The notes under the pieces are model-generated. The model was not told the origin of the DNA. It ran no database searches and was given only the letters and a program-made list of their open reading frames with translations. A DNA stretch of 64,000 nt from positions 1-64,000 of IMG/VR virus record IMGVR_UViG_3300009180_000039; one strand, 5' to 3'. Source of the DNA: a virus. A program made the position numbers and the translations under genes. Positions 13,733 through 22,741 of this stretch are shown piece after piece; positions within the stretch are counted from its first letter, which is position 1, and every line of letters starts with the position of its first letter.

Positions 13733-15166
13733 ATGCAATTAGATTTTTATGGCGAATTGGCACGACTCTGTAGAGACTCGTACTTTGATTTCGTCAAGAC
13801 ATTCTGGAAAATTCTGTGCCCTACGGACCCCTTGGTCTGTAATTGGCACATCCCGTACCTCTGCAATGAGCTACAGGTCGCAAGCGACCGAGTGCTCGCA
13901 GGCGAGCCGAAGGAATATGACCTAGTAGTCAACATTAGTCCAGGCACGTCCAAGTCCACCATCTTCTCCATCATGTTCCAGCCGTGGCTATGGGCCAGAG
14001 ATCCGAGTATTCGGTTCCTGGGCGTAAGCTGTAACGACGACTTGGCCTGGGACTTCTCTTCGAAAGCGAAGCGAATAGTCGAGAGCCCTTTGTACCAGAA
14101 GCTATTTCCCCATGTTTGCCTGCGACAGGACGTAAATAGCAAGTCCCTATGGGCAAATACTATGAATGGCGAGCGAATGAGCTACGGCATAGGCTCTAAC
14201 GTGGTGGGTAAGCACGCCCACATCATCGTCATGGACGATTTGATCAACGCCAAGCAGGCTCGGTCCCCAGCGGATTTGCTCAGTGCGGAGCACTTTGTCC
14301 GAGAAATCATCCCAACCCGAAAGACGGACAAGGCCAGAACCTTCAGTTGCTTGGTCATGCAGCGGCTATCGGTCAACGATCCTACTGCCGTTATCCTCAA
14401 GGAATGGCCCAATGTCCGGATGATTTGCTTACCTGGGGAAGAAACTGACGACATTACCCCGCCAGAGCTACGGAAAAACTACGTCGATGGTCTCTTTGAT
14501 CCGGTACGGATGCCTAGACCAGTGCTTGAAGATATGAGATCCCAGCTACATGCCTACGGATATGCAGGTCAAATCCTCCAGGTGCCGATTCCGGCATCGG
14601 GAGGTGCTATCAAGGTCGATAGAATAGTCCAGCATGAGCTAGGAGTGCCCCAAAACATCAAGTTTGTGAAGAAAGTCAGAGCTTGGGACAAAGCAGCCTT
14701 GGATAAGGCAGGGGACTTCACCACTGGTATCCTCCTCGGTCTCACCGAGGACAACCAAGTCTGGATTCTCTCGATCATCCGGGGGCAGTGGAGCACTGAC
14801 GAGCGGGAAGGTATCATCCTAGCAACGGCACATGCCGATGGCAAGTCCACCAAGATCACTTTCGAGCAGGAAGGTGGTTCAGGGGGGCTAGATTCTGTCC
14901 GACAGTCGGTAAAACGACTAGGCGGCTTCATCGTCCACGTAGAGAAACACGTCCAAAAGGGCGGCAAACTCGCCCGAGCAGAGGCATTTGCCACCCAGGT
15001 CAACTTCGGAAACGTGCATACAGCACTCCGGGGAAAGCTATGGGATGACTTCACGCGGGAAGCTATGCACTTCCCAGACGTTATCCATGACGATCAGGTG
15101 GACGCGGTAGCGTTAGCTTACACCGTCTTGACTAGGCAGACGATTCGACTGGGCGTAATAAAGTAA
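13733..15166 (+). CDS. terL: Terminase large subunit
   Basis: This 477-residue packaging motor has an N-terminal ATPase with a Walker A-like VVNISPGTSKST (residues about 66-76) and Walker B IIVMDDL (about 164-170). The C-terminal nuclease has the RNase H-like order VRAWDKAALDKAGDFTTG, ITFEQEGGSGG and HDDQVDAVALAYT. It translocates DNA into proheads and cuts concatemers. The start is preceded by an extended -10 promoter. The small subunit is probably 11 kb upstream. Its last 35 bases overlap a convergent minus-strand gene. Confidence 0.93.
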   Translation: MQLDFYGELARLCRDSYFDFVKTFWKILCPTDPLVCNWHIPYLCNELQVASDRVLAGEPKEYDLVVNISPGTSKSTIFSIMFQPWLWARDPSIRFLGVSCNDDLAWDFSSKAKRIVESPLYQKLFPHVCLRQDVNSKSLWANTMNGERMSYGIGSNVVGKHAHIIVMDDLINAKQARSPADLLSAEHFVREIIPTRKTDKARTFSCLVMQRLSVNDPTAVILKEWPNVRMICLPGEETDDITPPELRKNYVDGLFDPVRMPRPVLEDMRSQLHAYGYAGQILQVPIPASGGAIKVDRIVQHELGVPQNIKFVKKVRAWDKAALDKAGDFTTGILLGLTEDNQVWILSIIRGQWSTDEREGIILATAHADGKSTKITFEQEGGSGGLDSVRQSVKRLGGFIVHVEKHVQKGGKLARAEAFATQVNFGNVHTALRGKLWDDFTREAMHFPDVIHDDQVDAVALAYTVLTRQTIRLGVIK

Positions 15167-15404
15167 GCATTTCGGCATTGAACTCGGCCCAAAGTGCTCG
15201 AATATGGTGTAAGTACATGCGGTCGTCGGCCTGAAACCATTTTTTAGTGCCACTCAGTCGCACAAAGTAGTATGGTTTACCATTTGTATGCTGTCCGGTA
15301 GTAATATCTGGGTGATGGTACTGCGTTACGCAAACCTCCAACAAGGGGCCGGTGTAACCGGCCTGTGGATCGTTGCCGTCTTTGTCGTAGATGTAGTAGC
15401 TCAC
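15132..15404 (-). CDS. Small protein, unknown
   Basis: This is 90 residues with GTG start coupled to the preceding stop (GTGA). It is rich in Tyr and His (YYIYDKDGNDPQAGYTG, YFVRLSGTKKWFQADD). It overlaps the terminase gene by 35 bases at its 3' end. Unknown function. It and the next small membrane gene form a minus-strand pair between terminase and portal genes. Confidence 0.5.
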   Translation of the reverse strand: MSYYIYDKDGNDPQAGYTGPLLEVCVTQYHHPDITTGQHTNGKPYYFVRLSGTKKWFQADDRMYLHHIRALWAEFNAEMLTLLRPVESSA

Positions 15405-15589
15405 TGTACTGGAATCCCAGACTCAACGTGCATCTTTATCATACGCAAGACGAACATGAGCAAGTAGAAGTAGAAGAACGGTGCCAATAGCACCGCCATA
15501 CCATAGGCAAACACCTTGAACAAGGTGCCAAACACTATTTCGGTTATCGCTGCGTCTGCGGGGGTCATCCCCCATTTGTTCTTTCTCAT
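15401..15589 (-). CDS. Small membrane protein, two hydrophobic segments
   Basis: This is 62 residues from ATG at 15589, with AAGGAGACTACT just upstream. The N-terminus is basic and the rest is hydrophobic (IVFGTLFKVFAYGMAVLLAPFF, then YLLMFVLRMIKM). It could be a superinfection-exclusion or holin-like protein, but nothing specific shows this. It is encoded against the late genes, so it is probably expressed at another time. Confidence 0.55.
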   Translation of the reverse strand: MRKNKWGMTPADAAITEIVFGTLFKVFAYGMAVLLAPFFYFYLLMFVLRMIKMHVESGIPVQ

Positions 15590-15644
15590 AGTAGTCTCCT
15601 TGCGTCCATTATACACCCATATTTCAGCATCATCCCAAGAACTC

Positions 15645-15653
15645 TGCTAGAAT
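15645..15653 (+). promoter_or_regulatory. Extended -10 promoter before portal gene
   Basis: TG-C-TAGAAT lies 36 bases before the portal start codon and fits an extended -10 element. No clear -35 is seen. It probably drives the structural operon. Confidence 0.45.
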
Positions 15654-15689
15654 TGCCCCTATCAGTTTCTCTAATGGGGTAATATCGGT

Positions 15690-17219
15690 ATGGGCCTTGA
15701 CGGTTTAGAAACACAACTAAAGTTCATCAATAACGTCTATGATCGAGTCCTTTCAGGGCTTCCGGTCCTAGATGGACCGAACGAAGACCGGGACATTGAT
15801 CGTCAGTGCGGGTATCCCGACACGATCACGATGACCGACTACCTCTATATGTACCGCCGAAACGAGATCGGTAACCGAGTAGTCAACCTGGAGCCCGATG
15901 AGTGCTGGAAAGAGTTTCCCTTGGTCTATGAGACCGAGGAAGAAAGAGAAACTGAGTTCGAAAAGGCGGTAGACCGCCTCGAAAAGAAGTCGAACCTCTA
16001 TTCATACTTGCACCGACTGGACCGCATTAGCGGTATCGGCAGCTTCGGTGTTATGTTTCTAGGCTTTGATGACGGACTAGAGTTTGACCAACCGGCTCCC
16101 GGTTACGATGAAAACGGTCCTACCGAAACTCGTGGAACAGCAAAGGTACTGTACTACCGTGTATTCAGCGAAGCATCTGCGACAGTTTCCGAGTACGAGT
16201 CAGACCGCCGTAGCCCGCGTAACGGGCAGCCGAAATACTACAATCTCACGTTTCAAGAGTATCCCTCGGGCGAGACAACGACCGCCCAATCTACGCTCGC
16301 ATCGGACCATAGGGTCCATTGGACGCGGGTAGTTCACGTTGCGGACAACCGAATGGAGTCCGATTTCTTCGGCTTGCCGAGGCTAGAAGCGGTTTTCAAC
16401 CGCCTATTGGACCTCCGTAAGGTGGTCGGCGGCTCGGGTGAGATGTACTGGAAGGGTGCTTTCCCTGGACTTTCCTTCGAGGTGGACCCGAAAGCGGGTG
16501 AATTCTCGGACGAAGACAAGGCTACCTTACGCGAAGACGTTAAGGCATACGCCGAGGGTCTCCAGCGGTATATTACGATGGTTGGCGTCAAAGTTAACTC
16601 CATTGTCCCACAGGTCGTGGACCCGACCAACCACACTAAGAACATTCTGATGCTCATGGCAATGAATCGGGGAATCCCGATGCAGACGTTCATGGGCTCA
16701 CAGCAAGGACAGCTAGACAGTCCACAAGACACTATTCTTTGGAGAGAGCGAATCGCTCTACGCAAAGAACGGCATGTTAGCCCGAACATCATCCGTCCGA
16801 CCATTGACCGCCTTATCCAGACGGGATGCTTACCGGCTCCGGTCCCACAGGAAGACCAACCCCTGCCTTATGTGGTTCGATGGCTCCCAATGGCACCACT
16901 GTCCATCATCGAGCAAGCCAAGGTAGCCAAAGACTTGGCGGAAGCCCTCTCTCGCTACGCGACAGCAGGGGCAGAAGCCCTGATGCCTTTCCCTGAATTT
17001 CTTGGCAAAGTCATGGGATACAGTGCACAACAGGTTCAGGCAATCATGGCTGCGGACAAGACCGAGCTATCGGTCGTGTTGCAGCAATTGAAGATGGGAG
17101 CAGAGGCCGGTTCCACCGGCACTACAGGCGGGAATATCCCGACCTCGGTGCCCAATATGCAAAAGAAGAAAGATCCGTCCAAGACCCCCGCAAACACAGT
17201 CCAACCCAAGAGGAAATAG
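15690..17219 (+). CDS. Portal protein
   Basis: This is 509 residues, the size and position of a portal protein. The pattern includes LYMYRRNEIGNRVVNLEPDECW near the start, then IGSFGVMFLGFDDG. The C-terminal half carries LMAMNRGIPMQTFMGSQQG and an acid-rich clip-like region. This resembles the DUF1073-type portal family. It forms the dodecameric ring through which DNA enters. It ends in a Gly/Thr/Lys tail. The next gene starts directly after the stop. Confidence 0.85.
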   Translation: MGLDGLETQLKFINNVYDRVLSGLPVLDGPNEDRDIDRQCGYPDTITMTDYLYMYRRNEIGNRVVNLEPDECWKEFPLVYETEEERETEFEKAVDRLEKKSNLYSYLHRLDRISGIGSFGVMFLGFDDGLEFDQPAPGYDENGPTETRGTAKVLYYRVFSEASATVSEYESDRRSPRNGQPKYYNLTFQEYPSGETTTAQSTLASDHRVHWTRVVHVADNRMESDFFGLPRLEAVFNRLLDLRKVVGGSGEMYWKGAFPGLSFEVDPKAGEFSDEDKATLREDVKAYAEGLQRYITMVGVKVNSIVPQVVDPTNHTKNILMLMAMNRGIPMQTFMGSQQGQLDSPQDTILWRERIALRKERHVSPNIIRPTIDRLIQTGCLPAPVPQEDQPLPYVVRWLPMAPLSIIEQAKVAKDLAEALSRYATAGAEALMPFPEFLGKVMGYSAQQVQAIMAADKTELSVVLQQLKMGAEAGSTGTTGGNIPTSVPNMQKKKDPSKTPANTVQPKRK

Positions 17220-17537
17220 ATGAACAACTTCAACCCCCTAGCCGCTAGGCTGCTTTCAGCAGCATTGCGACAAGAAGACCTGGAAACTGCGATGCAGTTT
17301 GCCTTGGACCTGACCGACAGCGACCTTTTGGTCCAGACTCGCATGGAACCAGCAAAAGAGTACACAACTACAGAACTAGCCGACCTTATCGATTCGACAC
17401 TACCCCTCATTGAACGGGGCGATGTCAACTTGTCTTACGGAGTCTACATCCCCACCATCCTTGGTGCTGTATGTAGCTGGCTCACACCCACAGAAACAGG
17501 AGAAGATGATGGAAAAACTGATAGCCAACCTAGCTAG
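17220..17537 (+). CDS. Small head-region protein, unknown
   Basis: This is 105 residues, acidic and helical (LAARLLSAALRQEDLETAMQF). It starts directly after the portal stop codon. It overlaps the next gene by 32 bases. Proteins between portal and protease are often head-assembly factors, but nothing here is recognised as a family. Confidence 0.55.
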   Translation: MNNFNPLAARLLSAALRQEDLETAMQFALDLTDSDLLVQTRMEPAKEYTTTELADLIDSTLPLIERGDVNLSYGVYIPTILGAVCSWLTPTETGEDDGKTDSQPS

Positions 17538-18906
17538 TTCTAAGGTACGGACTGAGACCCTCAAGGGTAAGAGCTACCTAGTAGCCCCAGTTTCTATGAT
17601 CCTGGAGGGTGTATGGCAAGGTATGGGCGGTCAAGCAATTCTCTACACAGAGAAAGAGATCGAGAAATCGATCCCTGCTTGGAACCACAAGCCTATTACT
17701 GTCGAGCACCCGACCAATAGCAAAGGCGAGCTAGTCTCTGGTGCTCTCACAGAGAGCCTTGAGAAGTTCTCGCTGGGTATTGTGCTAAATGCCAAGTTTA
17801 ACAAGAGAACTAAGAAGCTACAGGCTGAAGCGTGGTTCGAGGTAGACCGCTTTACACAAGTAGAAGGCGGGGACCGCATCCATGCTGCTCTCTTAGCTAA
17901 CCAAAAGCTTGAGGTAAGCACTGGATTGTTTGTCGATGCTTCTATGGTAGCAGGATCGTACAACAACAAAGAGTACACCATGACGGCAAGCAATTTCCGT
18001 CCAGACCACTTGGCAATCATATTGTCCGGTGAGGGTGCTTGCTCCCTGAAAGATGGTGCCGGATTACTCGTAAACAAAGCTGAAATGGATATTGAGAATA
18101 TGTCAGAAGATATTGATAAGTCCCGACCTGAGCAGTTCCCGCTCCTCGTCGGTAATGCACAGGAACTCACAGCTTTGTTAGACAAGGTACGCACCGCAGT
18201 CTATGAAGCCTATGAAGTGTACAGGGAAAATGAGCCTTCTACCTATGTGTACGTCGAGGCGGTTTACCCCTCCTACTGCGTCTTCTGCGTCCAAACAGGC
18301 GGCGAAACCGCCCACTACAAGCAAAATTATGCAATGGAAAATGATTCTGTTACATTATTAGGAGAACTGATGCCAGTTACTCGCAAGGTAACGTACCAAG
18401 TACAGAACACGAAAGAGAACATGGAAAGAAAAGACCTAATTGCAAAGCTAGGCCAAGAACACTCCGAGTTCGTTGCCAACATGAGTGACGAGCAGTTCAA
18501 GGCTTTTGAGAAGGCTTTACAGCCAACTCCTGTTGCACCAGTCGCCCCGGCGACCCAAGCAGAGAAAATTGTATGTAACTCGGTTGACGAGCTACTATCT
18601 TACGCCGCTGAAGGCGTCAAGAACCAAATCAAAGACGCTGTTGACATTGCAGTCAAGACCCGCGAAAGCCTGATCGAACAGATCGTTGCCAACGGCAAGG
18701 ATTCGTTCACCAAGGACGAACTCGCAACTCAGCCTACTTCTTGGTTGACCAAGATGGCCGCTGTCTTCGCAAGTCAAGCTACGCCCAAGGCCCCAACGAA
18801 TCCTGTGTATGCAGGTGAGGCATTTGTCGGCAACCAAGGCAAGGTCGATACCTCCAAGGTTCTTCCCCCTCTCCCAATCCCTACTTTTTCTGTTGAGGCC
18901 AACTAA
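17506..18906 (+). CDS. Prohead protease (DUF2213-like) with scaffold-like tail
   Basis: This is about 466 residues. The N-terminal part has MILEGVWQGMGGQAILYTEKE and IPAWNHKPITVEHPT, the DUF2213 pattern found in putative prohead proteases. The central part and the helical C-terminal part (AKLGQEHSEFVANMSDEQFKA) look like a scaffold. Protease-scaffold fusions are common in HK97-type heads. Start at ATG 17506 (or 17509) follows ACAGGAGAAG; the upstream in-frame start at 17410 lies inside the previous gene and lacks a site. Confidence 0.75.
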   Translation: MMEKLIANLASSKVRTETLKGKSYLVAPVSMILEGVWQGMGGQAILYTEKEIEKSIPAWNHKPITVEHPTNSKGELVSGALTESLEKFSLGIVLNAKFNKRTKKLQAEAWFEVDRFTQVEGGDRIHAALLANQKLEVSTGLFVDASMVAGSYNNKEYTMTASNFRPDHLAIILSGEGACSLKDGAGLLVNKAEMDIENMSEDIDKSRPEQFPLLVGNAQELTALLDKVRTAVYEAYEVYRENEPSTYVYVEAVYPSYCVFCVQTGGETAHYKQNYAMENDSVTLLGELMPVTRKVTYQVQNTKENMERKDLIAKLGQEHSEFVANMSDEQFKAFEKALQPTPVAPVAPATQAEKIVCNSVDELLSYAAEGVKNQIKDAVDIAVKTRESLIEQIVANGKDSFTKDELATQPTSWLTKMAAVFASQATPKAPTNPVYAGEAFVGNQGKVDTSKVLPPLPIPTFSVEAN

Positions 18907-18908
18907 GC

Positions 18909-19355
18909 ATGACAACTGCTCTAGCAAATACGATTATTAAAGACGGTCACGTCGGCGTCCAGATGGAGCGAGCAACAGCATCTGCTTCCACCATTAAGCC
19001 CGGACACTTTGTTACTGTCAACTCGTCCAATGCGTTTGCTGTAGTCGGCACCCAAGGTGTCGACGTAGCAACGCTCCTGGTCTTGGAAGACAAGCACCGA
19101 GGCAGTGGAAGTGTGGGTGGTACAGACCAAGTTTATGCCGTAGGTGACATGGCTGTTGCCGAGTTTCCTCCTGCCGGTTCCCTGCGATACGCTCGCGTGC
19201 CTAGCGGAACGGTAACCGTTCTTGGTTCCCAGTTGATCTTCAACAACGCGGGACAACTGATTGTTACAACGGGGTCTCCCCTCAAAGTCGTCGCATTCGC
19301 TGAAGAAGCTCTGACCGCTTCGGGCGAGCAACTTATCCTTGTCCGAATCGCTTAA
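18909..19355 (+). CDS. Head decoration/stabilisation-like protein
   Basis: This is 148 residues, beta-rich and Gly/Val/Ala-rich. It has STIKPGHFVTVNSSNAF, YAVGDMAVAEFPPAGSL and VTVLGSQLIFNNAGQLIVT. This order is typical of small capsid decoration proteins located between scaffold and major capsid genes. Two bases separate it from the upstream stop. Assignment rests on size, composition and position. Confidence 0.65.
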   Translation: MTTALANTIIKDGHVGVQMERATASASTIKPGHFVTVNSSNAFAVVGTQGVDVATLLVLEDKHRGSGSVGGTDQVYAVGDMAVAEFPPAGSLRYARVPSGTVTVLGSQLIFNNAGQLIVTTGSPLKVVAFAEEALTASGEQLILVRIA

Positions 19356-19377
19356 TCCACAGGAAAAACGAAGTATT

Positions 19378-20490
19378 ATGAGTGATGTCCAAGTAGATTA
19401 CATGCAGCACACCGGGAACGGCTTCGAGACAAGCGGTTCGGTTGCAGCAGTCATGGCCAATCCAAATGCGGATTACATGACCAAACGACCTTTCATCCAT
19501 GACGACGGACGTTCCTACGTTCCCGTATGGAATGGAAAGTACGATGCGAACGGGAACCGTGAATACACGGTCCAAGTTAGCAATGCTGGAGCAGTCCTCC
19601 GCAAGAATGAATGGGAATTTTTGGATCGCCGATTGGTTGAGATTGCCAAGCCTCGCTTGCAACTCATCAACTCGATGCGTGCTGCTGGTTTGGTTGTGAA
19701 CTTCCCAGAAGCTTACAGCCACTCGCTCTATCAGTACGAACGAGTTAGCGACATCGACGGAGCATCCGTCAGCATGTCGCCAAAGACCAAGGGAACCAAT
19801 GACCGTAGCACGGTCGATTTGGTTAGCGTTCCATTGCCAATCATCCACAAAGAGTTCTACCTCGAAGCTCGGGAAATCGCCATCGCCCGTAAGACGGGCC
19901 AACGGCTTCCAGTTCACTTGCTCGACCTTGCAGGTCGCCGAGTAGCTGAAACCGCTGAGCAAATGGCTCTCGGAACTTGGGGTACTTACACTTACGGTGG
20001 AGCAACCCTCTACGGTTTGACGAACTTCCCCAGTCGAAACACCGGAGCGTTCTTGAACCCAACAGTTTCGGGATGGACTCCTGACATGCTGTACAACAGC
20101 GTGCTCACCATGATTAAGGCAGCCCAAGATGACAGCCAGTTTGGTCCTTACGACTTGTACCACAGCACTGGCATGATGGTTCCAATGAACCGGATTTTCA
20201 GCCAGAACTATGCTGGTGGCTCCGTAATGGAAAAACTACGTCAGATCAGCTTGATCTCCAACATACAACAACTTGATTACCTTAGCGGTAACCAACTGTT
20301 GCTCGTACAACGAGATCAGATGACTGCTTCCTTGCTCATGGGCATGGACATGCGAGTCGTTCAGTGGAACACTGACGGTGGTGAGTCTGTTCACTTCCGC
20401 GTTATGATGATGATGACCCCGATCTTCCGCTCCGATCAAAGCGGCCAAAGCGGTATCGTTCACTTCACCGGCAACGCGACAACTGTTTAG
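19378..20490 (+). CDS. Major capsid protein
   Basis: This is 370 residues from ATG at 19378, with ACAGGAAAAACG upstream. Position after protease and decoration genes, size and content (PFIHDDGRSYVPVWNG, a helical spine-like RRLVEIAKPRLQLINSM and beta-rich MGMDMRVVQWN) fit an HK97-fold capsid protein. A strong terminator follows directly, as is usual for this most abundant product. Not assigned to a named Pfam family by me. Confidence 0.82.
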   Translation: MSDVQVDYMQHTGNGFETSGSVAAVMANPNADYMTKRPFIHDDGRSYVPVWNGKYDANGNREYTVQVSNAGAVLRKNEWEFLDRRLVEIAKPRLQLINSMRAAGLVVNFPEAYSHSLYQYERVSDIDGASVSMSPKTKGTNDRSTVDLVSVPLPIIHKEFYLEAREIAIARKTGQRLPVHLLDLAGRRVAETAEQMALGTWGTYTYGGATLYGLTNFPSRNTGAFLNPTVSGWTPDMLYNSVLTMIKAAQDDSQFGPYDLYHSTGMMVPMNRIFSQNYAGGSVMEKLRQISLISNIQQLDYLSGNQLLLVQRDQMTASLLMGMDMRVVQWNTDGGESVHFRVMMMMTPIFRSDQSGQSGIVHFTGNATTV

Positions 20491-20527
20491 TAGAATCGGC
20501 CTTGCCGATTAACTGATCCTCTCCGCC

Positions 20528-20572
20528 ATACCGCCCATCTCGATTCACCCCGAGATGGGCGGTATTTCCTTG
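20528..20572 (+). terminator. Terminator after major capsid gene
   Basis: A perfect 15-bp stem (20528-20542 with 20551-20565, ATACCGCCCATCTCG and complement) with an 8-base loop is followed by TTCCTTG. The U-run is short, so it may be partial, reducing expression of downstream genes relative to capsid. A smaller hairpin ATCGGC-CTT-GCCGAT lies at about 20496. Confidence 0.7.
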
Positions 20573-20596
20573 ACACGGGTGCAATGTGAAAAGATT

Positions 20597-20839
20597 ATGG
20601 CAAAAACTGAAAAATCTGCTGAAGATACCACCGTTTCCACAGCTACAGAAGCAAAAGATCCCGTTGTATCCACCACCGAAGCCAAAGCCACAGCGAAGAA
20701 GAAACACACGTTTCGTCTCCTTGCTGGCAAGCATTCGGTCTCTGATGAAGTCCGCCTAGTAAAGGGCGATTTGGTCGAATCGGATGACGACCTAGTTACA
20801 CTACACGGAAAAGAAAAGTTTGAATACGTGGTGAAATAA
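20597..20839 (+). CDS. Small protein with Thr/Ala-rich N-terminus
   Basis: This is 80 residues from ATG at 20597. The N-terminal half is low complexity (Thr, Ala, Glu, Lys). The C-terminal half is a compact beta domain (FRLLAGKHSVSDEVRLVKGD, DLVTLHGKEKFEYV). Similar small beta proteins follow capsid genes in many phages and may attach to the head. Start chosen after GTGAAAAGATT; the earlier in-frame ATG lies within the terminator stem. Confidence 0.55.
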   Translation: MAKTEKSAEDTTVSTATEAKDPVVSTTEAKATAKKKHTFRLLAGKHSVSDEVRLVKGDLVESDDDLVTLHGKEKFEYVVK

Positions 20840-20841
20840 CT

Positions 20842-21123
20842 ATGTTCGGACGTAAGAAGCGTTTAAGCCAGCCCCACAAGAGGCTGGCAGTCCAAGTAGC
20901 AAGAGACAAGTTCTCCCAAGCGCAGGGCAACAAAGTGGAGTTCGAGCGGCTTGTCCGGGAAGACTCAAGGGTCAAGATGATTGACCCCGCGTTGATTGCC
21001 TTGTTTATTCAAGTAGCGATGGCAATTTTCTCCTACTTCAAAAATAGACAGGCATCGAACCTGTCTACCACGTCGGAATCCGACGATGACATTTACTTAG
21101 GTTCTATTCGGTTCGAGGAATAA
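20842..21123 (+). CDS. Small protein with basic N-terminus and membrane helix
   Basis: This is 93 residues: strongly basic start (FGRKKRLSQPHKRLAV), a hydrophobic segment PALIALFIQVAMAIFSYF, then an acidic tail. It begins a four-gene group with membrane or export signals (20842 to 23169) in the middle of the head genes. Function unknown; virion membrane-contact or lysis roles are possible. Confidence 0.55.
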   Translation: MFGRKKRLSQPHKRLAVQVARDKFSQAQGNKVEFERLVREDSRVKMIDPALIALFIQVAMAIFSYFKNRQASNLSTTSESDDDIYLGSIRFEE

Positions 21124-21124
21124 C

Positions 21125-21451
21125 ATGGACATCCAATCAATCATCGGTGTAATCGGAGCTATCGTCGCTGGTTCCGGTGGCGTATGGGCTATCTGGCGAG
21201 CAATCAAGGGATATCTACCCGCCAACCAAAGCCGAGATGCGGTAATTGAGGAAGTGCTAAAGCAACTTCACAACCATAGCATGAAGGGCCAAGAGGCTGC
21301 ACCCTCGGTTCCCGACCGTGCAACGGCCCTACAGTACGTCGAAGCGGTTCTACGCTTCATGGAGTCGCAGGGCTCCAAGGAAGGCGTTGACGCCTTGATT
21401 AAGGTAATGGCAGAGATCGCAAAGCCTACCGTTACTGTACCCAAGGAATAA
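21125..21451 (+). CDS. Small single-span membrane protein
   Basis: This is 108 residues with an N-terminal transmembrane helix (IIGVIGAIVAGSGGVWAIW) and a soluble helical C-terminal part. This shape fits a holin-like or spanin-like protein, but it is not recognised. It starts two bases after the previous stop. Confidence 0.55.
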   Translation: MDIQSIIGVIGAIVAGSGGVWAIWRAIKGYLPANQSRDAVIEEVLKQLHNHSMKGQEAAPSVPDRATALQYVEAVLRFMESQGSKEGVDALIKVMAEIAKPTVTVPKE

Positions 21452-21455
21452 TTTC

Positions 21456-21839
21456 GTGGGCAACAAGACCGCTCCAATACTGGCTATGATAGTCGGCGGG
21501 GGCTTAATCGCCCTTGCGTCTTTCATGCCGCAAGCAACCAGCAACACAGTCGCTAAGGATGACTTAGCCGGAACTGTGTTGCTTTGCGTCCATGAGAAGC
21601 AACGCCCTACAGTCGATGAGACTATCGCTATCCGGGAAGCCCCAGAGTTCGTGAAAGCCAACGGCTTTATCGGCTTCAGGGTACTCGACGTTGATGACGT
21701 TGACTCTGTAGTAGCAGCCGCACAAAAAGCTAAGGTCGAGCCACCCTTTCTTGCCGCAGGTAAGGTGGTGAATGACCAAGTAGTAGAACTCGTCAAGGTA
21801 GTGCCTTGGGTCAATGACATGGAGGACATCCTTAAATGA
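21456..21839 (+). CDS. Membrane-anchored protein, possibly thioredoxin-like fold
   Basis: This is 127 residues with GTG start after CAAGGAATAATTTC. It has an N-terminal signal anchor (ILAMIVGGGLIALASFM). A domain follows whose order VLLCVHEK, GFIGFRVLDVDD, PPFLAAGKV suggests a thioredoxin-like fold lacking the CxxC pair. It overlaps the papain-like gene by four bases (ATGA). The next-but-one gene also has a thioredoxin-like motif, so the two may act together outside the membrane. Confidence 0.5.
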   Translation: MGNKTAPILAMIVGGGLIALASFMPQATSNTVAKDDLAGTVLLCVHEKQRPTVDETIAIREAPEFVKANGFIGFRVLDVDDVDSVVAAAQKAKVEPPFLAAGKVVNDQVVELVKVVPWVNDMEDILK

Positions 21840-22741
21840 GTGAAACAGAAGTCTTAACCCTGCTAGACGGTGAGCAAGTAGGTACAGGTCTATTACTACC
21901 TACCGAAAAGGATCTCAAGGATGCCCTACGCTTTAACGTCTACGCCGATGACCAATTCCTAGAAGCATCGGACATCGAGAAGTCGCTGAAGAACGACAAG
22001 TACAAGACCTTCCGGCGTCTCCGTTCTAAGCGAATCATCAATCAGGGATCAATTGGAAAATGTAATAGTAGCGCAATCGTAGCCGCATTCCACAATCGTC
22101 GAGAACTCGACGGCATGACTGATGTAGCCCTTGCTGATAGCCACCTGTACATGAATATCAACGGGGGCAGCGATAGAGGCTCCCAGCTTGTGCATGGTAT
22201 GGAATACAGCACACTTAACGGAGTTGCCCCCGTCCTGCTCGATGTCAACGGAGAACAGCAAAAGTTCCCACTAGCGGCGTATAACCGCCGACAGGTAAGC
22301 CAAGCCCTACTTCGTGCTGCGGATACCGCAGCCAAGACCTATCAGACATTCGAAGCGTATCGCGTCCCCGTGACCGATTACAACACGTTCAAGACAGCTA
22401 TTGCCTCCGCTATTGCCAGGGACCACCAAATCGTCATAGCCCTGCACGCAGGGCGTTCGTTCATGTCCCTAAACAAAGGGTACATCCAACAGTCCCGAGG
22501 TCCAGGCAACCATGCCTTGATCGTCCACAGCGGTAAATGGGTAGGAGGTGAGGATCTAGTCCACCCTGACATTCAAAACTCTTGGGGTCCAACCAAGAAT
22601 CCTCTCCTAGGCCGCGTAGGCGGCTCGGGATGGGGCGAAGACGGTTTTGGTCTAATCACGATGAGCAGCCTGTGGCAATGTGCACGTTCCCACGTTTTCT
22701 GGGTTTTCCCAGGATCTAAAGCTAATAAAGGTGCTCTATGA
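21836..22741 (+). CDS. Papain-like (C1) cysteine peptidase
   Basis: This is 301 residues. Catalytic Cys76 lies in NQGSIGKCNSSAIV (compare QGSCGSCW in papain), His226 in GPGNHALIVHSGKW and Asn248 in DIQNSWG. All residues of the active site are in place, with spacing normal for the family. No signal peptide is seen. A C1 peptidase in the head-gene region is unusual for a phage. It might mature virion proteins, act on host surface protein during entry, or work in lysis. Overlaps both neighbours by four bases. Confidence 0.8.
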   Translation: MSETEVLTLLDGEQVGTGLLLPTEKDLKDALRFNVYADDQFLEASDIEKSLKNDKYKTFRRLRSKRIINQGSIGKCNSSAIVAAFHNRRELDGMTDVALADSHLYMNINGGSDRGSQLVHGMEYSTLNGVAPVLLDVNGEQQKFPLAAYNRRQVSQALLRAADTAAKTYQTFEAYRVPVTDYNTFKTAIASAIARDHQIVIALHAGRSFMSLNKGYIQQSRGPGNHALIVHSGKWVGGEDLVHPDIQNSWGPTKNPLLGRVGGSGWGEDGFGLITMSSLWQCARSHVFWVFPGSKANKGAL

